NCBI GenBank assembly: GCA_946414805.1
Contig: CAMKPZ010000003.1
Location: 273,662 to 337,661 of the forward strand
DNA length: 64,000 nucleotides
Origin: an uncultured Bacteroidales bacterium
GTDB lineage: Bacteria; Bacteroidota; Bacteroidia; Bacteroidales; Paludibacteraceae
Direction of reading: 5' to 3'
Shown: piece after piece, positions 50,401 through 58,800 of the stretch
Position numbering within the stretch: the stretch's first letter is position 1
How the letters are laid out: every line of letters begins with the position of its first letter
The notes under the pieces: model-generated
The model's input: only the letters and a program-made list of their open reading frames with translations
Databases searched by the model: none
What the model was told of the DNA's origin: nothing
Made by a program: the position numbers and the translations under genes

Positions 50401-52557
50401 TCGGTAGGTGTTGTAACCGGCAATCAAATTTATGAAGCCCAATGGGTGGAAACAGCGCCTACAACGTTCAGTGTCAAATTTAATAATTATGACGGTAATG
50501 TATTAAAGAAATCAGATGGAGTCTCTGATGCAGTATATATCGTAGATGCAGATGCGTCGCCAGTTTATGACGGTGAAACGCCGGTTAAGACGGGTACGAA
50601 TGAATATACCTATACGTTTACAGGTTGGAAAGGTCCCAAAGGATTCACTCCGAAAGAAAATGCATTACCTAGTGCAGATGCTGATGCAACCTATACGGCA
50701 CAATTCAATGCAGTAGAAAAGACGTTTGCTATTCGATTCTTTAATGAAGGAACTACGAATACAACCAAGAGCGATGAGAATGCGCGAAGCATACAGAATC
50801 TGACCTATGGCGCAACGCCTACACCTCCTGCAGTGTCGAAGTCTGCTACAGGACATACCTATATTCCAGAATGGGTGGATATGAGTTCGTTGACATTTGA
50901 TGGGGACGGCAATATCACTACATACGAAGAAGATTGGGTGAAGTCGGTTAGTACGGTAACAAAAGCAGCAGATTATGTGGTAGTATATCGTGACGAAATT
51001 AACCGATATACTGTCTCGGCTTCTTCAAGTATTGCTGCCGGTTGTGTCATCTCCGGTGCCGGTACGTATGATTATGGCACAGAAGTGGAATTGACCGTAA
51101 CACCGAATCCGGGTTATCGTTTCCTCCGTTGGAATGATAATAACACAGATAATCCGCGTCGCTTCACTTTGGAGAGTAATGTAAGTCTTACTGCCGTTGT
51201 TGAGCAATACATTTCGGATGTGGTAATGAACGAGAACGACCAAGTTACATACAGCAAGCCGAATACGCCGATCCATAACCTGTATATCAGTTCGGATGGA
51301 ACTAACTCCAGTTATTTAAATGGTGCGGAAAACTTGGTGCTTTCCGATGTAGATGCAGTCCAAGGTCAAGCATACTTCGATTTGACGCTTAATACTTGGT
51401 CGCGTCACTGGAATGCCTTTACAGTACCGTTTGAGGTGGATTTGAAGAACACTTCTATCGTGGAGGTAAAAACAAAGAGCGGAGTAGCGACAAATCGCAC
51501 TTTGAAATACGGACGCGATTACGATATAGTGTATTATAAGGAAAGCGTGCGCGCGACAAGCGGCCCAAGTTATAATTGTTGGGATTACGTAGATTCGAAG
51601 AATAAAGTGCTGACTCCTGGTGAGGCTTACCTGATTGCATTCACTTCTCATATAGGTACGATCCGTTTCACCGGAGAGCAAGACGGAGAGCACCATATTA
51701 AATTAGGTACAGGTGTGGAGGTTAGCTATACTACCCCTGCTGATTCCAAAGATGGCGGTTGGAATGGTATTGGTAACCCGAGAACGTATCATGCATTGTT
51801 GGATGCCGGAGTGACGGAATGTCAGATACATAATGGCGATACCATCGGTTCGGATAGTTACATGCCTTACGTTATGAGTGATAAGAAGTTCGTGGTTGGT
51901 AAAGCGGCATTTGTAAAAGTAGAAGCACCTCAATCTGTTGTCGTCGAGCGCGCAACTAATCAGAGTGCAATCACTCCGAAAGCGGCCCCGAGACATGCAA
52001 AAACTATCACTACAGGCGGTGACCGCTACACGGTAGAGATTATGCCGGAAAACGGAAAAATTGCTGACCGCCTGTTCCTCTTGGTTGATGAGGATAAGCC
52101 CGATGAGTACACGGATGGCAAGGATCTGCCTAAAGCAGGTGTCGGTTCGGCACGTGCACAAATGTGGGTAAATCGTTACAATGCAAAGCTGTGTAAAAAT
52201 ACTCTCGCTCCGATTGATAATCAGGCGGATTATCCGCTCGGCATATATGCTCCCAAAGCAGGAGAATATACAATCTATATTGCAGCCCAACCGGAAGGAG
52301 AGCAAGCCATGTACTTAACATTAGATGGCTCTGCAATCTGGAATTTGAGTGAAGGTGCCTATACTATCAGTTTAGAGCGAGGGACAACCTATCATTATGG
52401 TCTACGCATTAGTGCTAAATCCCCGCAAGTGGCAACAGGAGTAGATGAGGCTGTTGTTGACGCTCATGGTAAAATAAAAAAGGTATTGATTAATGATCGA
52501 GTATATATCATCCGTGAAAACACTGTATATAGCGTAGACGGACAACTTGTTAAATAA
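47434..52557 (+). CDS. Giant secreted protein with Listeria-Bacteroides (Flg_new) repeats, cassette 1
   Basis: A 1707-residue protein. The start MSNLIKMKKYFYALSLL has a second ATG six codons on; the signal peptide ends near FTWAG. Residues to about 640 are beta-rich, with a segment shared with the cassette 2 protein (HLSLSQGSSIILNSGAEMRAWG, then VVREMFQM). Flg_new/InlB-type repeats follow at about 940-1250 (FKYQEGIKQGSI, YTFTGWKGPKGF, GYRFLRWNDNN). A conserved end of about 430 residues comes next, with AYFDLTLNTWSRHWNAFTVPF. The sorting-like motif VLINDRVYIIRENTVYSV closes it. It is likely a surface adhesin or structural protein; no enzyme motif was seen. Confidence 0.85.
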   Translation: MSNLIKMKKYFYALSLLVCMLGVSQFTWAGDNYYATLSARTGNSMAVGKVYVTGDDAGASRVSTDTGSSSDENGSVEMTATATVQDERYAFYKWEFLSASATSKTSSSAYTKADIENNENVSNSTITLSLCTPADSKNNADKASKLTIRAIFYRPNGTNVDKLTFLETEHGKYSVSSVVKNGITQTEYSYADIRDTKKEVENIVAGMPIDCKAVPDDGYIFYSYYTLDAYGNKAYVGDLLVPDQVILIEDDVVKLGAEFTDNAFRIGDTFVKTLADALQVVRTSADKTIQVVRSHTVEAGYYTIPNDVTLLLPMDVDQTEPVGMEVERLSVGTNPTGEYKKLTLGNGVKLDVFGTIECSAKQIAANPNNTGKGGNPGGGEYGHLSLSQGSSIILNSGAEMRAWGYVTGEGEIDVRRGAVVREMFQMYDWKGGTCTSTMTGSTYKANYKIFPISAYFIQNVEVKTTYRPGSKLLGLTSIFVPSAEMLANADNIGIIGVEYSDGTKDDALFLMNDTEDSEDTYVCKYYDVESDRQVYEINNSARIGNLHFDVYGYQLFSEDYVLPLTSNMKIRLKSGKMNITQDTELLPGMILEVYKKSTAVIDAGKTLYLYDADDWGKYITSKKYAHRIAYRPGVIPTEATRSISTAAALGDAQINVRGTFEVQGSVYTTSGGANIFSSNEDAGTFIIKTDVPSNETTKTLHQLVGTETSAYVAKNDKGRQSQTCYPAILRNTDALHPTTTTAGTLAGKSYCYMNDKWTMLTVDPDSSAFVYDNYDTYYAKPGEYVAINCTLADKEFVKEENGRKIYNYKGNDDHTYSDAAGTGRFFILVENQWWEVENVENLYHCIHPQNDTYYFWEEGNECWEEKRFMIKWLDWDGSAIKDENDEDVFYMLPYGATPKFLGTNPTRSADVDFTYNFTGWSPAFSSVKGDQTYTAIYRKDTVKYEITFKYQEGIKQGSIISRQFLPRDSMPIVPTLYPIAGYESYSWSPSVGVVTGNQIYEAQWVETAPTTFSVKFNNYDGNVLKKSDGVSDAVYIVDADASPVYDGETPVKTGTNEYTYTFTGWKGPKGFTPKENALPSADADATYTAQFNAVEKTFAIRFFNEGTTNTTKSDENARSIQNLTYGATPTPPAVSKSATGHTYIPEWVDMSSLTFDGDGNITTYEEDWVKSVSTVTKAADYVVVYRDEINRYTVSASSSIAAGCVISGAGTYDYGTEVELTVTPNPGYRFLRWNDNNTDNPRRFTLESNVSLTAVVEQYISDVVMNENDQVTYSKPNTPIHNLYISSDGTNSSYLNGAENLVLSDVDAVQGQAYFDLTLNTWSRHWNAFTVPFEVDLKNTSIVEVKTKSGVATNRTLKYGRDYDIVYYKESVRATSGPSYNCWDYVDSKNKVLTPGEAYLIAFTSHIGTIRFTGEQDGEHHIKLGTGVEVSYTTPADSKDGGWNGIGNPRTYHALLDAGVTECQIHNGDTIGSDSYMPYVMSDKKFVVGKAAFVKVEAPQSVVVERATNQSAITPKAAPRHAKTITTGGDRYTVEIMPENGKIADRLFLLVDEDKPDEYTDGKDLPKAGVGSARAQMWVNRYNAKLCKNTLAPIDNQADYPLGIYAPKAGEYTIYIAAQPEGEQAMYLTLDGSAIWNLSEGAYTISLERGTTYHYGLRISAKSPQVATGVDEAVVDAHGKIKKVLINDRVYIIRENTVYSVDGQLVK

Positions 52558-52569
52558 GGAGAATGAATT

Positions 52570-52710
52570 ATGAAAAAGAAAATATATATTGCTCCTCAGT
52601 CGGAGGAAATGTTATTAAGTGCCCAACTATTAGATGGTGAACATGCCTTTAGTTTGGTTGCTAGTGGTCCCGGTAATCCTGCTCCCGCCAAGCGTGAAGA
52701 ACCGTTCTGA
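52570..52710 (+). CDS. Small protein of 46 residues, MKKKxY family, cassette 1
   Basis: It starts 12 nt after the giant gene: MKKKIYIAPQSEEMLLSAQ, then LLDGEHAFSLVASG, then PGNPAPAKREEPF. It matches the small genes at 19477 and 63525 in start, Met/Leu middle and Pro-Ala-Arg end. No signal peptide. Its function is unknown; the repeated position suggests a role with the giant protein. Confidence 0.75.
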   Translation: MKKKIYIAPQSEEMLLSAQLLDGEHAFSLVASGPGNPAPAKREEPF

Positions 52711-52749
52711 CGAAACACGGCGCAAAGCCGTTCTAAATCAGCCTTGATT

Positions 52750-52779
52750 GAGACCCTGCATGAAACGATGCAGGGTCTC
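52750..52779 (+). terminator. Terminator hairpin of cassette 1 (repeated family)
   Basis: 12-bp arms GAGACCCTGCAT/ATGCAGGGTCTC around GAAACG. The same hairpin, with the preceding TTGATT, closes cassette 2 at 63894. Confidence 0.8.
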
Positions 52780-52818
52780 GATTGTCTCTTGTGCAGGCAC
52801 AGATGATTTTTTTCGGTT

Positions 52819-52864
52819 AAAATCTTGCAGGATTCAAAAATTTGTAGTACTTTTGCAGCGGATT
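52819..52864 (+). repeat. 46-bp direct repeat, left copy (contains the ATPase promoter)
   Basis: It matches 54268-54313 at 45 of 46 positions. The pair flanks the ATPase gene. Confidence 0.9.
52825..52855 (+). promoter_or_regulatory. Promoter of the DUF4143 ATPase gene
   Basis: TTGCAGGATTC (TTG 52825-52827), a 20-nt spacer, TACTTTTG (52848-52855), all inside the left direct repeat. Confidence 0.75.
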
Positions 52865-52943
52865 TCCTGAAGAGAAGGAAACTTTTGCAAAAATTCTTCC
52901 TTTCTTTTAGGAAAGATATGATACATAATAAGCCCCAGATGGT

Positions 52944-54296
52944 ATGAAAAAGGAATTATTCAAGTCTTTGATTGCATTGACGCAAGGAGAACTTCCCTTT
53001 GAGCGCATGGAACGAGAAATCGTATTGCCGGAACAACCGGATAGTATAATAACCGTCCCGGGCGTGCGCAGGGCAGGAAAGTCTTCGTTACTCATGCTGG
53101 CAGTTAACAGGCTGCTGGATGCGGGAGTGAAAAAAGAACAGATACTATGGATTAATTTTGATGATGAACGCTTGGCGGACATAAAGACAGAGGAACTGGA
53201 TGAAGTGTTAGCTGCCTACAGGGAGATGTTTCCTGATATACCTCTGAAAAATGTATATATGTTTTTCGATGAGATACAAAATGTCTCAGGATGGGATTTG
53301 TTTGTTCTTCGCGTGTTCAAATCATACTGTCCTCATGTGTATGTGACAGGAAGCAATGCCAAACTGCTATCTGCCGAGATTTCCACCGCCTTACGCGGAT
53401 GGACTCTTGATTATGAAATGCTTCCATTGAGTTTCAGAGAGTATTGCCGCTTCCGAAAAGTGAATATCTACAGCCCTTTGGAGACAGACGAGGCTAAGCG
53501 CAACATCGCAATAGACGAATATATACATAACGGTGGTTTCCCGAATGTTGTGCTGACAGAGGATCGTTCCGTACGCTTGAAACGGCTGCAAGGATATTTC
53601 AATACGATGCTGTTCCGGGACTTGGTGGAAAGGCACAAGATAAAAAGCACCGAGGCACTGCGTTATTTCCTCAAACGTATCATGACCAACCTTACCAAAC
53701 CGACCTCGGTCAATACGATATACAATGACATGCGTTCCATGGGACTGAGTATCAGCAAGGACGACTTATACGACTGGGCGGATTGGGCTGTAGAAGCATA
53801 TATGTTTGTGCGGTTCCCGAAGTATACGGCTTCGTTGGTAAAAGAGAACCAGTCTTTGCGCAAATACTATGTCATCGACAATGGGCTGAGGCAGGCTGTG
53901 TTGATGCCTCATTCTTCCGATGACGGCAAATTGTTGGAAAATACTGTCGCATTGGAGCTGTTCCGCCGTCGCGGGGCAAGTAAAAAACTTTTTTACTGGC
54001 AGGGAAAACACGAGTGTGATTTTGTGGTTCAAAACGAAGAGACCGTTGAGCAACTTGTTCAAGTATCTTGGGCTTTGGATGATGAAACGACGCGTCGGCG
54101 TGAGCTGGACGGATTGAAAGAAGCCGCCCAGGCTACCCATTGTTCCCGTCTGACAATTGTCACAAGAGAACATAACGAAATCATACAAGACGGGGCATAT
54201 ACCATCAAGGCAATCAGTATTAAAGATTGGCTTTCCCATAATGCAGAATTTCATGCAAATAAGGAAGAAAATCTTGCAGGATTCAAAAAATTGTAG
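52944..54296 (+). CDS. AAA_14/DUF4143 ATPase
   Basis: A 450-residue cytosolic protein. Walker A GVRRAGKSSLL (about 40-50), Walker B YMFFDEIQN (about 109-117), VTGSNAKLLS sensor strand, and a C-terminal DUF4143 half with a nuclease-like core (ENTVALELFRRRG, YWQGKHECDFVV). Such ATPases are common in Bacteroidetes and archaea; their function is largely unknown. The last codons NLAGFKKL and the TAG stop are encoded by the right copy of the 46-bp repeat. It lies alone between the two surface cassettes. Confidence 0.9.
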   Translation: MKKELFKSLIALTQGELPFERMEREIVLPEQPDSIITVPGVRRAGKSSLLMLAVNRLLDAGVKKEQILWINFDDERLADIKTEELDEVLAAYREMFPDIPLKNVYMFFDEIQNVSGWDLFVLRVFKSYCPHVYVTGSNAKLLSAEISTALRGWTLDYEMLPLSFREYCRFRKVNIYSPLETDEAKRNIAIDEYIHNGGFPNVVLTEDRSVRLKRLQGYFNTMLFRDLVERHKIKSTEALRYFLKRIMTNLTKPTSVNTIYNDMRSMGLSISKDDLYDWADWAVEAYMFVRFPKYTASLVKENQSLRKYYVIDNGLRQAVLMPHSSDDGKLLENTVALELFRRRGASKKLFYWQGKHECDFVVQNEETVEQLVQVSWALDDETTRRRELDGLKEAAQATHCSRLTIVTREHNEIIQDGAYTIKAISIKDWLSHNAEFHANKEENLAGFKKL

Positions 54297-54313
54297 TACT
54301 TTTGCAGCGGATT
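54268..54313 (+). repeat. 46-bp direct repeat, right copy (overlaps the ATPase 3' end)
   Basis: 45/46 identity to 52819-52864. It provides the final ten codons of the ATPase gene and also a second copy of its promoter words. Confidence 0.9.
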
Positions 54314-54535
54314 ACGATTGAAATATCAATCAATATCTGCTTAAAACCGGTTTAATGTAGTAAAAAGCATTCGTTATGATAGATTATTTTATGACCAATG
54401 AGGCACTATTGCAGTGATCCAAAAACAAATGGAGATAGTAAGGACTGAATTATAAAATCTCAAATCTCGTTCGTGGAGCGTAAATAGGCGATTCTTCGCG
54501 AATGTTTGCAATTAAGTCGGATATTATAGATTATA
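54314..54535. other. AT-rich gap without a recognisable gene
   Basis: In the 378 bp between the ATPase and the DUF4105 gene only tiny frames occur (for instance 13 codons starting near 54376). The second 46-bp repeat copy carries promoter words that face this stretch, but nothing that looks like a gene follows. The cassette 2 promoter comes after it. Confidence 0.5.
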
Positions 54536-54567
54536 TTTGCGTATATCCCTAAAAAGCAGTACTTTTG
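54536..54567 (+). promoter_or_regulatory. Promoter of surface cassette 2
   Basis: TTTGCGTATATC (TTTG 54536-54539), a 20-nt spacer, TACTTTTG (54560-54567). Confidence 0.85.
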
Positions 54568-54631
54568 TGCCCGTTTAACCACTAAAGGTACAAAATCCAC
54601 ATGCAAATTATGACAAATCTTACTCAATGTA

Positions 54632-54654
54632 AGAGCCGGGAGCGGCTCTCTTTT
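54632..54654 (+). terminator. Terminator-like hairpin in the leader of cassette 2 (possible attenuator)
   Basis: AGAGCC/GGCTCT stem (54632-54637, 54644-54649) with loop GGGAGC, then CTTTT, ending about 20 nt before the ATG at 54675. Confidence 0.6.
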
Positions 54655-54674
54655 CTGCGTGTGGTATAGAATAC

Positions 54675-55871
54675 ATGATAAAGAAGATATATGTCATACT
54701 CTTCAGTTTGTGTTTGTCTGTTGCGGTTTCCGCTCAGACGGACTCTTTGTCCGTAGCCGAACGCAATGCCCTGCAAGGCTTCAACGACACTATCGACCGC
54801 CTCGCAGATGATTTTGTGACGGTGGGGCTGATAATTTCTGAACCTGGAGAAATTCTATATAGTGTTCTCGGCCATGCCTGTCTTCATATGCAATGTCCGA
54901 CATTCGGATTGGATTATATATTCACTTACGAAAGTGAGGGAGTGAGGGGGAAAGTTCTCCGTTTCTTGATGAATAATCTGAATATGGGAATGATGAGTTT
55001 GTCCACGAACGACTATCTGCAACCATTTTATGAGGTAGGAAGGGGTGTGAAGGAATATCGCCTCAACTTACCTCCCGAGGTGAAATCGGAATTGTGGAGG
55101 ATGTGCGATGAGCGGGTAGGACAGGGAATGTATTTGGAGTATGATCCGGTAAAACGCGGCTGTGCTATTTCGGTTGTACATAGTGTAGAAGATGCTATCC
55201 GGTCTGCGAACGAAATGACAGGAAATAATTATCAAATTGTTTATCCCGAATGGGGAAATAAAAGCAATAGAACCATCCGAGAAATCTTCTATGATAATGC
55301 AACTAAAGGATGGGGATTGTTTTGGTGTATGACAATGGTTAGCGGACGTTATGTTGATAATCCAGATATTCCGGAGGAGGAGAAATTGATAGCACCATTC
55401 GAATTGGTAGAGCGTTGGCAGGTTGCTACGATAAACGGACTACCGATTATTTCAGAAGAACCCATCGAGTTAGCTCCATCGCAGAAACAATATAAGGGTG
55501 AGTGGTTCTCTCCGCTTGTGTTTGCGCTACTACTATTTGTGTTATCAATTATCGGAATGTTTATAAAGAATAGTTATTTGGATTATGCGTTTTTAAGTTT
55601 ATATACGATATTCTCGTTGCTTATTACGTACATGCTCGTTTTTCCGTCGATGCCAAATACAGATTGGAACTGGTTGATTATTCCGTTCAATATCTTGCCG
55701 GCAATTTGTTGGAAATGGAGAAAGACATGGGCATTGCCTTATGTGATAGTGATTGCTTTATGGTGTATATGTATGCTTTGTGCTCCTCATCGATTGGTAG
55801 AGAACGCACATATTATTTTAGCAATCTCTTTCGGCATCATTTTGCTGAAACAAAAATACATGAATCGATAA
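54675..55871 (+). CDS. DUF4105/Lnb-like membrane protein, cassette 2
   Basis: A 398-residue paralogue of the protein at 46228, with the same layout: signal peptide (VAVSAQ), His in SVLGHACLHM, GLDYIFTYE, Cys in RGCAISVVHS, and five C-terminal hydrophobic segments. The second Cys of the cassette 1 motif is replaced here, so the Cys in RGC is the better catalytic candidate. The first ~47 codons are almost identical to cassette 1, whereas the rest has diverged. The gap to the giant gene is 19 nt. Confidence 0.8.
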   Translation: MIKKIYVILFSLCLSVAVSAQTDSLSVAERNALQGFNDTIDRLADDFVTVGLIISEPGEILYSVLGHACLHMQCPTFGLDYIFTYESEGVRGKVLRFLMNNLNMGMMSLSTNDYLQPFYEVGRGVKEYRLNLPPEVKSELWRMCDERVGQGMYLEYDPVKRGCAISVVHSVEDAIRSANEMTGNNYQIVYPEWGNKSNRTIREIFYDNATKGWGLFWCMTMVSGRYVDNPDIPEEEKLIAPFELVERWQVATINGLPIISEEPIELAPSQKQYKGEWFSPLVFALLLFVLSIIGMFIKNSYLDYAFLSLYTIFSLLITYMLVFPSMPNTDWNWLIIPFNILPAICWKWRKTWALPYVIVIALWCICMLCAPHRLVENAHIILAISFGIILLKQKYMNR

Positions 55872-55890
55872 TTTTAAAGTACAAAAAGAT

Positions 55891-58800
55891 ATGAGAAATT
55901 TATTTAAAATGAAAAAACTTCTTTATTCTCTGAGCATTTTAGTGTGTTTGCTCGGAGGAAGTGTTAATGCTTGGGCGGATTTGGATGTAAATTTGAATAC
56001 ATCCGGTACGGGTACACACTACATAAGCGCAACAACTGCAGATCCGGCAGCAGGCTTAGTCTATATGAGTAGGACTAATGAGGTTAATGTTCCAGATAGC
56101 AAGTTTAAAAATTACCAACCTGGTGGTAGCCTTAGTGGTAAAGATAATACAAATTGCTATATTAGTAATGGTAGCAATGGATGTACCCCTACCAATATGT
56201 TTTTCTGGGCAAGACCATCTCGAGGGTATGAATTCAACGGCTCATGGGGAACGCGAGGCACTGATTATGCAGCTAAACCTTCCAGTAAGGGTATTGTGCT
56301 GAGCCAAGGTAAACCTACTGCTTGTGATGATACTCAATCTATTAATGAGGGCCCATTTGATGGTACAGATATTATTCAGACAACTGCTGGAGGACAAACA
56401 GATACTCATATGCGCCCTAAAGCAGGATTTAAAAAGATTGATCCATTTTGGATAACCTATGCGATTCCAGCGGGAGGTACTTATCAAGTGCATTATTCTT
56501 ACACAAAGTCTTATGATACGGGGGAACCGGAACCTGGTGATATTACTGTTTGGAAGTTCCATGAGGAAACTGAGGATTATGAGATTTCTCCATCATCGGA
56601 AGAAAATCAAATAGTAGAATCTTATGCCGCAGACGAGATTACTCTGACGGTTCCGTCAACAGCTACCAATTTCATCGGTTGGTATGAAGGAGAGACGCGT
56701 TTGTCTACTGATAAAACATACACCAATTTTAAAGCAGACCACAATGCTACTATCCGTGCAGAGTTCAAGATTGCGGAATTAGGTGAACCAACAGGCGACT
56801 TGACTCCTCGTGTTACTTCCATCCCTGCGGCTCAAACCAATTATAGTATCACTATCCCTGTGACAGCAGTAGGAGATTGGGCGGCAAGTGATTTTACCAT
56901 TACTTTTACGGAAAAGACGATACCTGTGCAGAATAATATTGTAAAAGGAACGGCAACCTATTCTTCTAATATGCTAATCATACCTTTTACATACAATCCT
57001 ACAGAATATACAAATACAGAGGTGGAAGTGACGGTAGCTCCTCTATATAGTGAATCCATTACTTTCTCTATTTTGGCTGAAGCAGAAGAAGAGGTAGATT
57101 ATGAAGCTTGTATAGAAGAAGATGGCAACCGCACCTATACGGGTACATTGGCTGCTATGATGGAACAGGCAAATAGTATGTCTAATGCCCCCACAGTCAA
57201 ACTGATGAATCCGATTACTATCACTACACCTCTTTCCTTTACCAAATCCATGACTTTTGATGTAAATGGTAAAGAGCTAACAGCGAATAGTGCTTCCGCC
57301 TTTTCTATTGATGTCGCGGATATTAATGTGCGGATTATTGATGGCAGTTTCAGACAAGTCGGCAAAATCTATACATCCTATTCTTCAACCACCCCTGTTA
57401 GTGTGGTTAACTTTACGCAGGCTGCCAAACTTACGATGCAGGGCGGTACGCTATCTTCGGCTAATACCGGTGCAGGTGCTGCTTACGGCGTGGATGTACA
57501 ACAGGGTAGTGTCCTATACATGACAGGAGGAAACATAACGGTTACTGCCAACTCGGGCAATGCGCAAGGCGTACACGTGGCAACCGCAAGCGATTATGCC
57601 ACACTTAACGGTGGTTATATTACCGTTTCTGCACCGACTAATGCCTACGGTTTATGGTCGGCTGGTCAGAGCAATGTGGAGAACGCAACTTTAGATGTTA
57701 AGACTACCTCAGGAACGAGTGGTTACGGATTCTATGTTAATGGCGGGGTAACTACGTTGACAGAGGTAACTACTTCTGTATCTGTTAAAACGGCAGGCGC
57801 AGGCGGTGGTTTCGTAAAGGCTGGTCGCCTGAATGTCAACGGCGGTAGTATTGCAGTTACGGCAGAGAACTCGGATGTATATGGTGTGTATATAGCAAGT
57901 GGGGCATCAGCTGTATTACAGCAGAATGCAGTTATTACAACACAAGCTACCGGTGTAAGTGGCACGAAGGTATTTGGTATCAATAACCTCGGTACGGTGA
58001 GTCTGTCGAATATCACGGTTACGGCTACTTCGCCTACTACGGCAGCAACCGCAGTTAATTCTGCTACAAGCGCACTTACAACGACCATTAATGGCGGTAC
58101 GTATCGCGCCACCGCAGAAGGCGGAACGGCATATAGTCTGCATCATCAGTACGGTTCGCTGAATGTAGATGGCGGTACGTTCCGTGCCATCGGTAGTGGA
58201 AACAATGTCTATGGTGCATGCGCCGTAGCAGATGCCACCATTGCGAATGCCACCATAACCGGTGAGACTCGCGGAACGGGAAACACAGCATATGGTTTTT
58301 TCGGTGGGGTGGCAAACAAAAACATCACGCTGACCGATTGCTCCATTACCGGTCAGTCGAATACCAGCAAAGCATACGCTATCTATAGCCGTTCCAATGT
58401 AACGGCTACGGGCTGTACGCTGAATGCAACAACGTTAGGCGAAAACTATGCGTGCGGATTCTATGCGGAAAACGGCACGAACAACAGTGTGAATACCAAT
58501 GCCACCGTGTCGTCTTATACTACCCATGCATACGGAGTTTATCATGCCGCAGGCAGTATGTCGGTTAACGGCGGTACATATAATGTAGAAGCCAAGCAGA
58601 CAACAGCTTCTACCGCACAGAATTCAGAACTATGTGGTCTTTATAATGCTGCCGCTCAAACAACGAATGTGAATGGTGCATCATTTATTGTTACTGCGAC
58701 AAACGCAGCGTATTCGCAAAATGTATATGGTGCGCAAATCAATGGTGCACTCAATACTACAGATGCTACATATAGTGCAGAAGCTAAACTCAGTGTGTAT

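Noticed and set aside
54376-54417. Tiny frame after the second 46-bp repeat
   Set aside because: Only 13 codons, no conserved features, and no proper spacing to the promoter words.
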